Positions 48,626-61,406 of a stretch of 64,000 nt of DNA are shown piece by piece. Below the pieces are notes generated by a model. That model did not search any database and had not been told where the DNA came from. It was given only the letters and a program-made list of their open reading frames with translations. Each line of letters begins with the position of its first letter. Positions within the stretch are counted from its first letter, which is position 1. A program made the translations under genes and the position numbers. The DNA is from Arachnia rubra (lineage in GTDB: Bacteria; Actinomycetota; Actinomycetes; Propionibacteriales; Propionibacteriaceae). The stretch covers positions 1,550,001 through 1,614,000 of the forward strand of contig NZ_AP024463.1 of NCBI RefSeq assembly GCF_019973735.1, written 5' to 3'.

Positions 48626-49435
48626 ATGATGCGTTGCGCCGTCGTCGGGGATCCCGTGGAGCATTCCCTCTCTCCTGCGATCCACCGTGCGGGCTATCGC
48701 GCCCACGGCCTGGAATGGGACTACGAGGCGATCCAGGTGCGGGGCGGGAAACTTCCCGAGTTCATCTCGTCGCTGGGGGAGTCCGGAGAGTGGTCGGGCC
48801 TCAGCGTGACGGCCCCTCACAAACAGGACCTCCTCAGGCTTGGAGAACCCGACTCCATCTCCCGTATGGTGCAGGGCGGCAATACCATCGTCTTCGACAG
48901 TCCGGCGCGGGTGTACAACACCGATGTGCCAGGCTTCGTCAGGGTGTGGCGCAACCGGGGGCTGGACACGTTGTCCACCGCCGTCATCGTCGGAAACGGG
49001 GCCACGGCCAGGTCCCTGCTCGTGGCGCTTTCCGGGCTCTCGGTACGACAGGTGATGGTCCTCGCGCGCGAACCGGCCCGGGCCGTGAAGCTCTGTGAGC
49101 TGGGAGTCGCCCTGAGCATAGACGTTACTGCCCAGCCTCTTGATGTGTCTGTCCCGGATGTCGATCTGCTCGCCAGCACGGTGCCGGTCTCTGCCACGAC
49201 CACCCGGGCTGAGGCTTGGGCTGAGAGAGCCGGGGTCCTGTTCGATGCCGTCTATGACCCATGGCCGACTCCCATCGCGAAAGCCGCCAGTCCAGGACAG
49301 CCGGTGATCACCGGGCTGGAGCTGCTCGCAGGACAGGCCGTTGATCAGTTCCGGCTCCTGACGGGATGTGAGCTTGGTTTCCAAGAAGCCCTGTCTGCTG
49401 CCGTGGCAGAACTCGAAGCCCGCCGTAACAGCTGA
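48626..49435 (+). CDS. aroE: Shikimate dehydrogenase
   Basis: It reduces 3-dehydroshikimate with NADPH. The 269-residue product has [19 protein letters not shown], the catalytic Lys in [12 protein letters not shown] and [13 protein letters not shown] at the cofactor site. Near the C-terminus come [16 protein letters not shown] and [16 protein letters not shown] 48626 directly follows the mltG stop. First of four shikimate genes in order aroE-C-K-B. Confidence 0.94.
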   Translation: MMRCAVVGDPVEHSLSPAIHRAGYRAHGLEWDYEAIQVRGGKLPEFISSLGESGEWSGLSVTAPHKQDLLRLGEPDSISRMVQGGNTIVFDSPARVYNTDVPGFVRVWRNRGLDTLSTAVIVGNGATARSLLVALSGLSVRQVMVLAREPARAVKLCELGVALSIDVTAQPLDVSVPDVDLLASTVPVSATTTRAEAWAERAGVLFDAVYDPWPTPIAKAASPGQPVITGLELLAGQAVDQFRLLTGCELGFQEALSAAVAELEARRNS

Positions 49436-49448
49436 CACAATTGCCCTC

Positions 49449-50645
49449 ATGTTGCGTTACCTCACGGCTGGGGAATCCCACGGCCAGGCCCTGACAGCCA
49501 CAATGGAGGGCATCCCGGCCCACGTGCGGGTGGGAGAGCCCGAGATCTCGGCGGCCCTCGCACGGCGGCGTCTCGGGATCGGGCGTGGGGCGCGCATGAA
49601 ATTCGAGGCAGACGCGGTGACCCTGCTCGGCGGTTTCCGTCACGGCGAGACCCTGGGCTCGCCAATCGCCATCATGATCGGCAACACCGAGTGGGCCAAG
49701 TGGGAGACCGTCATGGCCCCTGGCGAGGTTGATCCCGCCACGCTCGCCCAGCAGGCCCGCAACGCCCCCCTGACCCGGCCGCGGCCTGGCCACGCCGACC
49801 TGGCCGGGATGCAGAAGTACGGATTTGCAGAATCCCGCCCCATCCTGGAACGCGCGTCGGCCCGGGAGACAGCGGCGCGCGTCGCACTCGGCACTGTTGC
49901 CGCCGCTTTCCTCCACCAGGCCCTCGGCACCAGCATCGTCAGCCACGTGGTTGAGCTTGGTGGGGTGCGGGCGACTCGCGCGGATCTCCCACATGCGCAG
50001 GACCTGGCTGCGATCGATGCCGAGCCCACCCGCTGTTTCGACGCGGAGGCGGCGGCTGCCATGGCGGCAGAGGTGGAGGCCTGTCGTAAGGAAGGCGACA
50101 CCTTGGGTGGAGTCGTGGAGGTTGTCGTGTGGGGGCTGCCGCCAGGCCTGGGATCCCACATCCAGGGAGACCGCCGCCTCGACGGGAGGCTGGCGGGTGC
50201 GCTGATGGGTATCCAGGCCATCAAGGGAGTCGAGTTCGGTGCTGGTTTCGAGCTGGCGCGGCGGCGAGGCTCGGCTGCTCACGATGAGATCCTGCCAACC
50301 ACTGAGGGGATCTCGCGCGCGACCCACAACGCGGGAGGCGTGGAGGGCGGTATGTCGACCGGTGAGGTTCTTCGGGTCCGTGCCGCCATGAAACCGATTT
50401 CGACCGTGCCCCGGGCGCTCCGCACCCTGGATGTCTCGACGGGCCAGCCCGCCGCGGCCCATCACCAGCGCTCCGACGTTTGCGCGGTACCGGCTGCCGG
50501 GGTGGTTGCTGAGGCCGTGACCGCGCTGGTACTGGCGGAGTTGGCGCTTGAGAAGTTCGGCGGCGACTCCGTCGCAGAGACCCGTCGCAATCGTGACGCC
50601 TACCTCGCCGACCTCGTGACACGGGGCTTGGAGGTGCGTCAGTGA
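49449..50645 (+). CDS. aroC: Chorismate synthase
   Basis: It converts EPSP to chorismate using reduced FMN. The 398-residue product has the family signatures [16 protein letters not shown], the [14 protein letters not shown] segment and the C-terminal [21 protein letters not shown] 49449 starts 13 bp after aroE. CACAAT (49436-49441) upstream is one mismatch from a TANNNT box. It overlaps aroK by 4 bp. Confidence 0.95.
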   Translation: MLRYLTAGESHGQALTATMEGIPAHVRVGEPEISAALARRRLGIGRGARMKFEADAVTLLGGFRHGETLGSPIAIMIGNTEWAKWETVMAPGEVDPATLAQQARNAPLTRPRPGHADLAGMQKYGFAESRPILERASARETAARVALGTVAAAFLHQALGTSIVSHVVELGGVRATRADLPHAQDLAAIDAEPTRCFDAEAAAAMAAEVEACRKEGDTLGGVVEVVVWGLPPGLGSHIQGDRRLDGRLAGALMGIQAIKGVEFGAGFELARRRGSAAHDEILPTTEGISRATHNAGGVEGGMSTGEVLRVRAAMKPISTVPRALRTLDVSTGQPAAAHHQRSDVCAVPAAGVVAEAVTALVLAELALEKFGGDSVAETRRNRDAYLADLVTRGLEVRQ

Positions 50646-51139
50646 CCATTGTGCTCATCGGGGCTCCAGGAGCGGGGAAGACCACGGTCGGCGCTGAGCT
50701 GGCCAGGCTGCTCGGACGAGCATTTGTCGATGTGGATGCCAGGATTGAGGAAGTGGTGGGGAAATCCGTCAGCGAGATTTTTGCCGACGAGGGAGAGGCT
50801 CATTTCCGCTCGCTTGAGGAGTCGACCACCCTCGAGTTGCTTGCGGATGGCGAGGTGGTGAGCCTGGGCGGGGGAGCGGTCATGAACCCCCGCATCCGCC
50901 AGGCCCTGGCGGGACATGATGTCATCTGGTTGGAGGTCTCGATCAAGCAGGCCTCTCGCCGTGTCGGGCTCAACACTGCGCGGCCACTCCTGCTGGGCAA
51001 CGTCCGGGGCAGGCTGGTGGAGCTGCTGAGGGAACGCACACCCGTCTACGAGGCGCTCGCCACCACCCGGATCGACACCGACCGGCGTGAGCCGCGGGAG
51101 ATCGCGGTAGAGCTTGCCGACGCCAGGAGACAGCCGTGA
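50642..51139 (+). CDS. aroK: Shikimate kinase
   Basis: It phosphorylates shikimate with ATP. The 165-residue product has the P-loop [11 protein letters not shown], the shikimate-binding [31 protein letters not shown] and VSLGGGAV, and the lid region [11 protein letters not shown] 50642 overlaps the aroC stop, and GTG 51136 of aroB overlaps its stop, so the three are coupled. Confidence 0.95.
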   Translation: MTIVLIGAPGAGKTTVGAELARLLGRAFVDVDARIEEVVGKSVSEIFADEGEAHFRSLEESTTLELLADGEVVSLGGGAVMNPRIRQALAGHDVIWLEVSIKQASRRVGLNTARPLLLGNVRGRLVELLRERTPVYEALATTRIDTDRREPREIAVELADARRQP

Positions 51140-52221
51140 TCATTCCCGTTGACAGTCAGCTCGCCCCCTATGAGGTGCACATCGCTCCTGGCGCTCTGAG
51201 CAGGCTGGAGGAGGCACTCGGCGAGGCCACGCGGGTGGCAATCATCGTTCCCGGACCGTTGACGGCACTGGCGGATCGGGTGAGGGAGCGCTGCCCAGGG
51301 CGGCAGGTCACGCTAGTCACCGTCGCCGAGGCCGAGAACGCCAAAACACCGGCTGTGCTGGCTGACTGCTGGGACGCGCTGGCAGCCGCCGGTCTCACCC
51401 GCAGCGACCTGGTGATCGGGCTGGGCGGCGGCACCACCACCGACCTGGCGGGTTTCGTGGCTGCCAGCTGGCTACGGGGCGTCGGGTTCATCAGCATCCC
51501 CACCACAGTCCTCGGCATGGTCGATGCGGCGGTCGGTGGCAAGACCGGCATCAACCTGACGGCAGGCAAGAACCTCGTCGGGGCATTTCACGAGCCCAGG
51601 GCCGTCATCTGCGACCTGGAGCTGCTTGGGGGACTGCCCCGCCTGGAGATTGCATCCGGACTGGCGGAAGTCGTCAAATGCGGGTTCATCTCAGATCCTG
51701 GGATCCTGGAGTTGATTGACTCCGATCTCGCAGGATCCCAGGACACCACGTCTGAGACCTTTGCGGAACTCGTCGGCCGTGCCGTCACTGTGAAGGCGGC
51801 GGTCGTGGCCGCCGATCTGACAGAGCGCACCTCCGAGGGCGAATCCGTTGGCAGGGAGGCCCTGAACTATGGGCACACCCTGGGGCATGCCATTGAGGCC
51901 CATGAGGGGTTCCGGCTGCGTCATGGCCAGGCAATTTCCATCGGTATGGCCTGGATAGCAGAGGTGAGCCGGCGTCTCCTCGGCCTGGGTGCGGGAATCG
52001 CCGCCGATCACTCCCGGCTGCTCAGGTCCCTCGGCCTGCCCGTCGCCTACGATCCGGCAGCCTGGCCTGCGCTGCGCCAGCTCATGAGCCTGGACAAGAA
52101 GACCCGCGGCCTCACCCTGCGCTTGGTGGGGCTTGCGGCCCAGGGACGGCCGGTCATGCTGGAAGGGGCGGCGGAGGACGAACTCGCCGGAGCCTACGCT
52201 GCGGTTTCCGGGCAGGCGTAG
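51136..52221 (+). CDS. aroB: 3-Dehydroquinate synthase
   Basis: An NAD- and metal-dependent cyclase that makes 3-dehydroquinate from DAHP. The 361-residue product has GLGGGTTTDLAGFVAASWLRG, IPTTVLGMVDAAVGGKTGINL, and the metal-binding His residues in NYGHTLGHAIE and RHGQAISIGM. It lies 56 bp before efp. Confidence 0.95.
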   Translation: MIIPVDSQLAPYEVHIAPGALSRLEEALGEATRVAIIVPGPLTALADRVRERCPGRQVTLVTVAEAENAKTPAVLADCWDALAAAGLTRSDLVIGLGGGTTTDLAGFVAASWLRGVGFISIPTTVLGMVDAAVGGKTGINLTAGKNLVGAFHEPRAVICDLELLGGLPRLEIASGLAEVVKCGFISDPGILELIDSDLAGSQDTTSETFAELVGRAVTVKAAVVAADLTERTSEGESVGREALNYGHTLGHAIEAHEGFRLRHGQAISIGMAWIAEVSRRLLGLGAGIAADHSRLLRSLGLPVAYDPAAWPALRQLMSLDKKTRGLTLRLVGLAAQGRPVMLEGAAEDELAGAYAAVSGQA

Positions 52222-52229
52222 GGCTCGGG

Positions 52230-52235
52230 TAAGAT
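52230..52235 (+). promoter_or_regulatory. Candidate -10 box for efp
   Basis: TAAGAT lies in the 56-bp aroB-efp gap and would give a leader of roughly 36 nt before GTG 52278. No convincing -35 was seen. Confidence 0.35.
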
Positions 52236-52277
52236 TCCGCGACGGCCCTTGCAAGCAGAGTCGGAAAGGCGGCAGGC

Positions 52278-52841
52278 GTGGTATCCACCAATGACTTGAA
52301 GAACGGAATGGTGCTCGACCTGAACGGTGAGCTGTGGCAGGTGCAGTGGTTCCAGCACCACAAACCGGGCAAGGGCAACACCGTTGTACGCTCGAAGCTG
52401 AAGAATGTGCTGTCGGGCAAGATCATCGACAAGACATTCAACTCCGACACGAAGGTGGACACCGCCACCATCGACCGCCGGGACATGCAGTACCTCTATC
52501 TCGACGGCGAGGACTACGTGTTCATGGACAACGCCACATACGACCAGATCCAGATCCCAGCCGGTGTGGTGGGAGAGGCCCGCTTCTATCTGCTGGACAA
52601 CCAGACCGCAACCGTCGCCCTGCACGAGGGCACGCCTTTGTTCATCGAGTTGCCCGCCAGCGTGGAGCTCGAGGTCACCTACACCGAGCCCGGTCTGCAG
52701 GGAGACCGCTCCACCGGCGGCACCAAGCCTGCCACTGTGCAGACCGGCAAGGAGATCCAGGTTCCCCTGTTCATCACCACTGGTGAGAAGATCAAAGTCG
52801 ACACCCGCGACGGGTCCTATATCTCCCGGGTGAATGGCTGA
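52278..52841 (+). CDS. efp: Elongation factor P
   Basis: It relieves ribosome stalling at polyproline. The 187-residue product begins [19 protein letters not shown], with the tip loop [17 protein letters not shown] containing the Lys at the usual modification position and the flanking P-G-K-G. The C-terminal OB domains end [17 protein letters not shown]. No modification gene (epmA, earP, ymfI) is seen nearby; actinobacterial EF-P is reported to work unmodified. It overlaps nusB by 8 bp. Confidence 0.95.
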   Translation: MVSTNDLKNGMVLDLNGELWQVQWFQHHKPGKGNTVVRSKLKNVLSGKIIDKTFNSDTKVDTATIDRRDMQYLYLDGEDYVFMDNATYDQIQIPAGVVGEARFYLLDNQTATVALHEGTPLFIELPASVELEVTYTEPGLQGDRSTGGTKPATVQTGKEIQVPLFITTGEKIKVDTRDGSYISRVNG

Positions 52842-53259
52842 GGCTGCCCGCTACGGCACCCAGACGAAGGCTCGGCGAGTTGCCCTCGACATCCTGTACG
52901 CAGCCGAGCTGAGGGGCCGGGGCATCGTCGAGACCTTCATCGAGGCCAGGGACTTGGCCTCGATCACCGTGCGCGAGCTGACCACTAGGATTGTTCACGG
53001 CATCGCTGAGCACCAAGAGCAGATCGATGCGCGAATCGCAGCCTGCCTCGACAGCTCCTGGACGCTGGAGCGCATGCCGGCCGTCGATCGCAACCTGGCG
53101 CGCATCGCGGTTTTCGAACTCGACTACACAGACACACCGGCGCCGGTGATCATCGCGGAGGCGGTGCGACTGGCGGGGGAGCTCTCGACCGATGGCTCAC
53201 CCGGCTTCCTCAACGGGCTGCTGAGCAAGGCGCTGTCAACTAAAGAATCACACTCCTGA
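52834..53259 (+). CDS. nusB: Transcription antitermination factor NusB
   Basis: An all-helical, 141-residue RNA-binding protein acting with NusE in rRNA antitermination. The [16 protein letters not shown] start and the C-terminal [20 protein letters not shown] motif, followed by [10 protein letters not shown], are diagnostic. It overlaps the efp end by 8 bp. In many relatives pyrR, pyrB and pyrC follow; here carA follows after 20 bp. Confidence 0.94.
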   Translation: MAEAARYGTQTKARRVALDILYAAELRGRGIVETFIEARDLASITVRELTTRIVHGIAEHQEQIDARIAACLDSSWTLERMPAVDRNLARIAVFELDYTDTPAPVIIAEAVRLAGELSTDGSPGFLNGLLSKALSTKESHS

Positions 53260-53279
53260 CCCCTGAATTTGGAGCGATC

Positions 53280-54462
53280 ATGAATCCCCTTCCCGCACTG
53301 CTGGTTCTCGAGGATGGGCGTTCATTCGTTGGAAGATCATTCGGGGCCGAGGGGGAGACCTTCGGGGAGCTAGTCTTCTCCACCGGGATGTCGGGTTACC
53401 AGGAGACCCTGACCGATCCGTCCTACCGTGGCCAGGTGGTGCTGGCCACTGCTCCGCACATCGGCAACACGGGATGGAACGATGAGGACGACGAATCGGG
53501 GCAGATCCAGGTCGCGGGATATGTCGTCCGGGATCCTGCGCCCCGGCCATCGAACTGGCGCAGCCGCCGCAGCCTGGACGCGGAACTCGCAGCCCAGGGG
53601 GTCGTCGGCATCTGTGACATCGACACCCGTGCCCTGACTCGTCACATCCGGTCTCTGGGAGCCATGCGGGCCGGCATCTCCACCCGTGAACTGGACCCGC
53701 AGAAGCTGCGAGCGAGGGTCCTGCAACAGCCGGTGATGGTAGGGGCTGCCCTGTTCGGCGACGTCTCCACCCCCCAGGTCCAGGTGATTCCGGCGCGGGG
53801 ACAGCGGCAATTCAGGGTGGCAGCCGTCGATCTTGGCATCAAGACCATGACCCCAGCCCAGATGGCCAGCCGGGGTATGGAGGTACATGTGCTTCCCGCC
53901 GCCACAAGTTTTGAGGAGATCGCCGCGCTGGAACCCGACGGGGTCTTTTTCTCCAACGGACCGGGCGACCCAGGCGCTGCCGATGATCCCGTCGCCTTGC
54001 TCAGGCGGGTGCTGCGCGCGGGCATCCCATATTTCGGGATCTGCTTCGGCAACCAGTTGTTCGGGCGCGCCCTCGGGTTCGGCACCTACAAACTGAAGTT
54101 CGGTCACCGGGGAATCAACCAGCCCGTGCTGGACCGCACCACCGGAAGGGTCGAGGTCACCGCCCACAACCATGGCTTCGCCGTGGATGCCCCCCTGGAT
54201 CGGAGCGTCGACACCGAGTTCGGCCAGGCCAGCGTTTCGCATATCGGTCTCAATGACGATGTCGTGGAGGGTCTTGAACTGCGACGAGATGGGGACCTGG
54301 TGGCATTCTCCGTTCAATACCATCCGGAGGCCGCCGCCGGCCCGCACGATGCCAGCTATCTCTTCGACCGCTTCGCCGAGCTCATGAGAGCCAGGCAGAG
54401 GATCCGCCAGAGCCACCAAGCACCGGGACCTGCTAGTCCCGCCACATCATCCCAGGAGAGTC

Positions 54463-54479
<17 letters not shown>
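53280..54479 (+). CDS. carA: Carbamoyl-phosphate synthase small subunit
   Basis: The glutaminase subunit, 399 residues. The N-terminal domain has [17 protein letters not shown]. The class I amidotransferase domain has FSNGPGDP, nucleophile Cys255 in [16 protein letters not shown], and the catalytic His/Glu in [24 protein letters not shown] sequence precedes the ATG. A Ser/Pro-rich tail of about 25 residues follows the domain. It overlaps carB by 17 bp. Confidence 0.95.
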
Positions 54480-57764
<3,285 letters not shown>

Positions 57765-57768
<4 letters not shown>

Positions 57769-58811
57769 CGAGCCTACTGACGCGAGCAGAGCTGGGGGTC
57801 TATCAGAGGCTGCTGCGCCCGGTTCTGTTCCGCTGGGGCGGCGGTGACCCCGAGAGAATCCACGAGGCCATGATCTCCTGGCTGGGACATGTGCCCGCCA
57901 CTCGCTCGGCCGAGGTCGCTGCCCCCGTCACGGTCGCGGGCATCGAGTTCCCGAACCGGGTGGGGGTGGCAGCCGGGCTGGACAAGGACGGGGTGGCTGC
58001 TGCTGCCTGGGCGCGTTTCGGTTTCGGCTTCGCCGAGCTGGGGACTGTCACAGGCCAAGCGCAGCCGGGCAATCCTGCGCCGCGGATGTTCAGGGCGAGG
58101 GCCTCACGCGGCATCGTCAATCGGATGGGGTTTAACAACCACGGCGCTGAAGCCCTGGCCGACCGGCTCCTGAAGCTCGGTGTGCAGCGGGGGAATCGTA
58201 GGCTCGGCATCCCGCTCGGCATCTCGATAGGCAAGACCAAGGCTGTTGCGCTGCTGGATGCCGCATCGGACTATCTGGCATCCGTGGACGCTCTGCGAGA
58301 CTACGCCGACTACCTGGCCGTCAACATCTCCAGCCCGAACACGCCAGGCTTGAGGACACTGCAACACGCCAGCCAGCTGGAGCAGCTTCTTGCCTGCATC
58401 ATCGAGTCGGCGTCGCAGGGTCCAGACCCGCTCCCGGTCTTTGTGAAGCTTGCCCCAGACCTGGAGCCGGGGACCTGGGCGGAGACCCTGGCCGTGATCC
58501 GCGATTCGGGAGCCGCCGGGATCATCGCCACGAATACGACCTTGAGCCGGGAGGGGCTGGCTGCGGGCGATCAGCACCTTGCTGCCGAGGCAGGGGGGCT
58601 GAGCGGTGCTCCCCTGACCGGCAGGGCCCTGGCCTTCGTGGAGCAGACCGCGGCGGCGACTCAGCTACCGGTCATCGGGGTGGGCGGCATCATGTCCCCG
58701 CGTGACGGGAGGCGGATGATCGACGCCGGTGCCGCCCTACTCCAGCTCTACACCGGCTTCATCTACGCCGGGCCCGCCCTGGTACGGGGACTGAACGAGA
58801 TCCTGAGGTGA
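57765..58811 (+). CDS. pyrD: Dihydroorotate dehydrogenase (class 2, quinone-linked)
   Basis: The 348-residue product has the N-terminal helical extension of class 2 enzymes ([24 protein letters not shown]), which docks on the membrane. FMN-site motifs are [17 protein letters not shown] and [19 protein letters not shown]. The catalytic Ser is in [11 protein letters not shown], where class 1 has Cys. The C-terminal [19 protein letters not shown] binds phosphate. It overlaps the carB stop by 4 bp. Confidence 0.95.
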
Positions 58812-58813
58812 CG

Positions 58814-59611
58814 ATGACCTACGCGAAGAGACTTGCCGGCAACACCGCAGAACGTGGGAACCTCTGCGTGGGCATCGATCCCATGCCCTCCGTGCTGGCG
58901 GCCTGGGGACTGGAGCCCGGCGTGAGAGGTCTCGAGAAGTGCTCCCGCGGCATCGTGGAGGAGCTGGGGGAGCGTATCGCGGTGTTCAAACCCCAGTCGG
59001 CCTTCTTCGAGGCCCATGGGTCGAGGGGCATCGCTGTGCTGGAGCGGGTGCTCGCCGATATCCGTGACGCCGGGGCGCTCAGCCTGCTGGACGTGAAACG
59101 AGGCGATATAGGCTCCTCCATGGCCGGTTACGCGGATGCCTATCTCCACGATGAATCTGCCCTAGCAGCAGACGCGATCACGCTCAGCCCCTACCTTGGT
59201 GTCGGCGCCCTGCTGCCTGCCATCGACCAGGCTGTGAACAGCGGGCGGGGAGTCTACGTGCTCGCCCGCACCTCCAATCCGGAGGGAACCGAACTCCAAG
59301 AGCACACAGCTCAGCTCGTGATCGACGAGATCATCAGGCTCAACCCGGGCCGGGACCACGCCATCGGTCTTGTCGTGGGTGCCACCCACAGCGACCTCGG
59401 CTGCGACCTCTCGGGATTCAACTCCTCGATCCTGGCCCCAGGCATTGGCGCCCAAGGGGGAAGCATCCAGGGACTCTCAGCAACCTTCGGGCGGGCAGCG
59501 GAGCACGTCCTGCCGACCGCCAGCCGTGAGGTGATCGGTGCGGGACATGAGGAGCTCGGCCCCAGGGCCACCCGGCTCCTTGAGCAGATGAACGCGGTCT
59601 CGGGCTTGTAG
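58814..59611 (+). CDS. pyrF: Orotidine 5'-phosphate decarboxylase (type 2)
   Basis: The last step of UMP synthesis. The product has 265 residues from ATG 58814. It starts near NLCVGIDPMPSVLAAWGL, has the catalytic Lys/Asp in LLDVKRGDIGSSMAGYADAY and DAITLSPYLG, all typical of the actinobacterial subfamily. ATG 58814 sits 2-5 nt after TGAGGTGA; GTG 58808, overlapping pyrD, is an alternative. Confidence 0.94.
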   Translation: MTYAKRLAGNTAERGNLCVGIDPMPSVLAAWGLEPGVRGLEKCSRGIVEELGERIAVFKPQSAFFEAHGSRGIAVLERVLADIRDAGALSLLDVKRGDIGSSMAGYADAYLHDESALAADAITLSPYLGVGALLPAIDQAVNSGRGVYVLARTSNPEGTELQEHTAQLVIDEIIRLNPGRDHAIGLVVGATHSDLGCDLSGFNSSILAPGIGAQGGSIQGLSATFGRAAEHVLPTASREVIGAGHEELGPRATRLLEQMNAVSGL

Positions 59612-59764
59612 GAGACGCCGCCGGTAGCTTCGCCACGCCGGTGGTGGAATCTCTTGGGCCCTTTAAATCTCGATTCCTCTGCATCCGATGCATGGTAAGG
59701 GTAGATTGTCAAGCAGGGATATCAAACCCCTGCGAGGCCGGTCGCTTACCACGAAGGAGGACCG

Positions 59765-60076
59765 ATGGCTATTCCGCAACTGAGCACCGAACAGCTCGAA
59801 TCAGCACGTGCCGCTGCAACGGAGGCAAGGCGCGCCCGAGCCCAGCTCAAGGATCAGGTCAAGTCTGGCGCCCTCACGCTTTCCCAGGCCCTTGACAAAG
59901 CGCTGGAGGATGACGTTCTTTCCAGGGTGAAGGTGGTGGACCTACTGCGCGCCCTACCTCGCGTCGGTGTGACGCGTTCCCAAGAGATTATGGAGAGCCT
60001 CGAGATCGCCCCGAACCGGCGGATCCGTGGTTTAGGACGACATCAGGTAGACCGTCTGAAGGAGCTCTTCACCTAG
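59765..60076 (+). CDS. mihF: Actinobacterial integration host factor
   Basis: A small basic nucleoid-associated protein, 103 residues, of the actinobacterial (m/s)IHF type and unrelated to enteric IHF. It begins MAIPQLSTEQLESARAAA. A long N-terminal helix leads to the DNA-binding region DLLRALPRVGVTRSQEIMESL and the C-terminal RRIRGLGRHQVDRL. A strong AAGGAGG (59754-59760) precedes the ATG. The 153-bp upstream gap holds a small palindrome GCATCCGATGC (59681-59691) and a TAGATT (59702-59707) that could be its -10. The pyrF-mihF-gmk order is conserved in actinobacteria. Confidence 0.93.
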   Translation: MAIPQLSTEQLESARAAATEARRARAQLKDQVKSGALTLSQALDKALEDDVLSRVKVVDLLRALPRVGVTRSQEIMESLEIAPNRRIRGLGRHQVDRLKELFT

Positions 60077-60177
60077 TGCGTTCCGTTTCAGGGCCTTTCA
60101 CGGGAGACTCCTTAGTAGGCAGGGTGACCCGCACAGACCCACTGGTCCAGCACAGATGCGAACCAGCAGGTAACTGA

Positions 60178-60204
60178 GCCGCTGCCTCCTAGCAAGGAGC
60201 CGGC
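60178..60204 (+). repeat. Hairpin that would hide a Shine-Dalgarno-like AAGGAG
   Basis: CTCCT (60186-60190) pairs with AGGAG (60195-60199) over an AGCA loop, closed by GCCG/CGGC (60178-60181 with 60201-60204). The hidden AAGGAG (60194-60199) lies 9 nt before the ATG of a small reading frame. Confidence 0.5.
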
Positions 60205-60208
60205 GCTT

Positions 60209-60322
60209 ATGTTTGCTTTGTGCCTGTCCACAAGCCCTTCGAAACCAGTGGGTGAGCGTCCTCACGCTCACCCACTGGTTTTCATAGTCCTGAAAACTCT
60301 CGCCGGTAGGGGTGTTTGCTAG
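60209..60322 (+). CDS. Possible 37-codon leader peptide (weak)
   Basis: The frame starts MFALCLSTSPSKPVGERPHA and ends at TAG 60320-60322. AAGGAG lies 9 nt upstream. It runs through the terminator hairpin, so translation would disrupt it. The composition is unremarkable and no family is recognised; it may be a chance frame. Confidence 0.15.
   Translation: MFALCLSTSPSKPVGERPHAHPLVFIVLKTLAGRGVC
60242..60281 (+). terminator. Perfect 18-bp intrinsic terminator
   Basis: The left arm 60242-60259 (AAACCAGTGGGTGAGCGT) pairs perfectly with 60264-60281 over a CCTC loop, followed by a short T stretch (60279-60282). It is the strongest hairpin in the window and the only one with a T run. It lies about 165 nt after mihF, farther than a simple gene-end terminator needs. 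Confidence 0.9.
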
Positions 60323-60407
60323 GGCCAGCCGGATTCCCAGCGGGATCTGTTACATCGCAGGGGAACACCAACGGGCATCCACGCGCCAGCCCTTGCCGTT
60401 GACCCTC

Positions 60408-60413
60408 TAAAAT
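60408..60413 (+). promoter_or_regulatory. Candidate leaderless -10 box for gmk
   Basis: TAAAAT ends exactly 6 nt before GTG 60420, with no Shine-Dalgarno. A TTGACC at 60399 is too close to act as its -35. Confidence 0.5.
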
Positions 60414-60419
60414 CATCTG

Positions 60420-60983
60420 GTGCGCTCAACCAGGCAGCCCTCCGTATGGATCATCTCCGGTCCCAGTGGTGTGGGGAAGGGAACTGTTTGCGCAAGATTG
60501 CGCGAGCTGCGTCCTGACATCCACATACCCGTCTCGCTCACCACCCGGCAGCCACGCCAGGGAGAGGCCGACGGAGTCAGCTACCACTTCGTCTCCACGC
60601 GGAGATTCCAGGAGATGGTGGATGCCGGTGAGCTCTTGGAGCATGCGGTTGTTCACGGAACCCACAGCTACGGTACGCCCCGGGAAGACGTGGCCTCGGC
60701 GATCGCGTCGGGGCAGGACGTGATCCTGGAGATCGATTTGCAGGGTGCCCGTCAGGTGAAAAGCAATCTTCCCGAGGCGAAGCTGGTGTTCCTGGCCCCG
60801 CCGTCATGGAGTGAACTGGTTAGGCGCCTTGAGGGCCGGGGAACCGAGGACGCCGCGCAGGTGGAGCGAAGACTGAGGACCGCCCGGCTGGAGTTGGAGG
60901 CCCAGGCCGAGGCTGATTTCGTGGTCGTCAATGATCATATCGAGGACACTGTGCAGGCTTTGATAGTCTTGATGGGCTTGTGA
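60420..60983 (+). CDS. gmk: Guanylate kinase
   Basis: It phosphorylates GMP to GDP. The 187-residue product has the P-loop SGPSGVGKGTV, the GMP-binding SLTTRQPRQGEADGVSYHFVS, the HGTHSYGTPRE segment and DVILEIDLQGARQVK. GTG 60420 is the first start codon in the frame. It lies behind its own promoter after the terminator, so it is probably uncoupled from mihF. Confidence 0.94.
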   Translation: MRSTRQPSVWIISGPSGVGKGTVCARLRELRPDIHIPVSLTTRQPRQGEADGVSYHFVSTRRFQEMVDAGELLEHAVVHGTHSYGTPREDVASAIASGQDVILEIDLQGARQVKSNLPEAKLVFLAPPSWSELVRRLEGRGTEDAAQVERRLRTARLELEAQAEADFVVVNDHIEDTVQALIVLMGL

Positions 60984-61021
60984 CCGCAAGCCCATCGTTC
61001 AACCCCTTGCAGAGGTAGATC

Positions 61022-61372
61022 TTGAGCACCAATCCTGAAGGCATCACCAACCCTCCGATCGACGATCTGCTGGAGAAGGTGGACTCCAAATACCGGCTGG
61101 TGATTTTCGCAGCCAAGCGGGCACGGCAGATCAACGCCTACTATTCCCAGCTCGGCGAGGGACTCCTGGAGAATGTGGGTCCGCTCGTCGGGGTCGCCCC
61201 CCAGGAGAAACCACTGTCCGTTGCCCTGCGCGAGCTGCAGGACGACATGCTGCAGTACACCCAGATCGATCCAGAGGCTGAGGCAGCCGAAAGGGCTGCA
61301 GCTGAGGCCGATCCGGCCTTCACCTTCGTGGACCCCTTCGCTGAGCTCGACGCCAACAACTCCCAATCCTGA
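61022..61372 (+). CDS. rpoZ: RNA polymerase omega subunit
   Basis: The 116-residue product has the omega core [31 protein letters not shown] and the [11 protein letters not shown] segment. It ends with an Ala/Glu-rich actinobacterial tail. The start is TTG 61022, about 7 nt after AGAGG. It helps assemble the beta' subunit. In most actinobacteria coaBC follows; here metK follows after 34 bp. Confidence 0.93.
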   Translation: MSTNPEGITNPPIDDLLEKVDSKYRLVIFAAKRARQINAYYSQLGEGLLENVGPLVGVAPQEKPLSVALRELQDDMLQYTQIDPEAEAAERAAAEADPAFTFVDPFAELDANNSQS

Positions 61373-61406
61373 TCCACTCGAACACCTCTCGGGAAGGAGC
61401 TCAGCT

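Larger units (their letters stand above)
60077..60419 (+). other. 343-bp structured intergenic region, candidate attenuator or small RNA
   Basis: No recognised gene. In order it holds a possible long-range pair GTGCG/CGCAC (60076-60080 with 60130-60134), the 10-mer ACCCACTGGT (60137-60146), a hairpin at 60178-60204, a 37-codon reading frame (60209-60322), an 18-bp perfect terminator hairpin (60242-60281), and the gmk -10. The 10-mer is identical to the terminator right arm at 60270-60279 and so could pair with its left arm (60244-60253), blocking the terminator. I do not recognise a known riboswitch class. Confidence 0.55.

Noticed and set aside
60077..60240. tRNA or known riboswitch after mihF
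   Set aside because: No cloverleaf, no T-loop and no signature of the cobalamin, SAM, TPP, glycine, ydaO or fluoride classes could be found by eye. It is left as an unassigned structured region.
61173..61406. Upstream extension of metK through rpoZ
   Set aside because: The extra residues are a frame shadow of rpoZ. TTG 61407 has a strong ribosome site and gives the family start.
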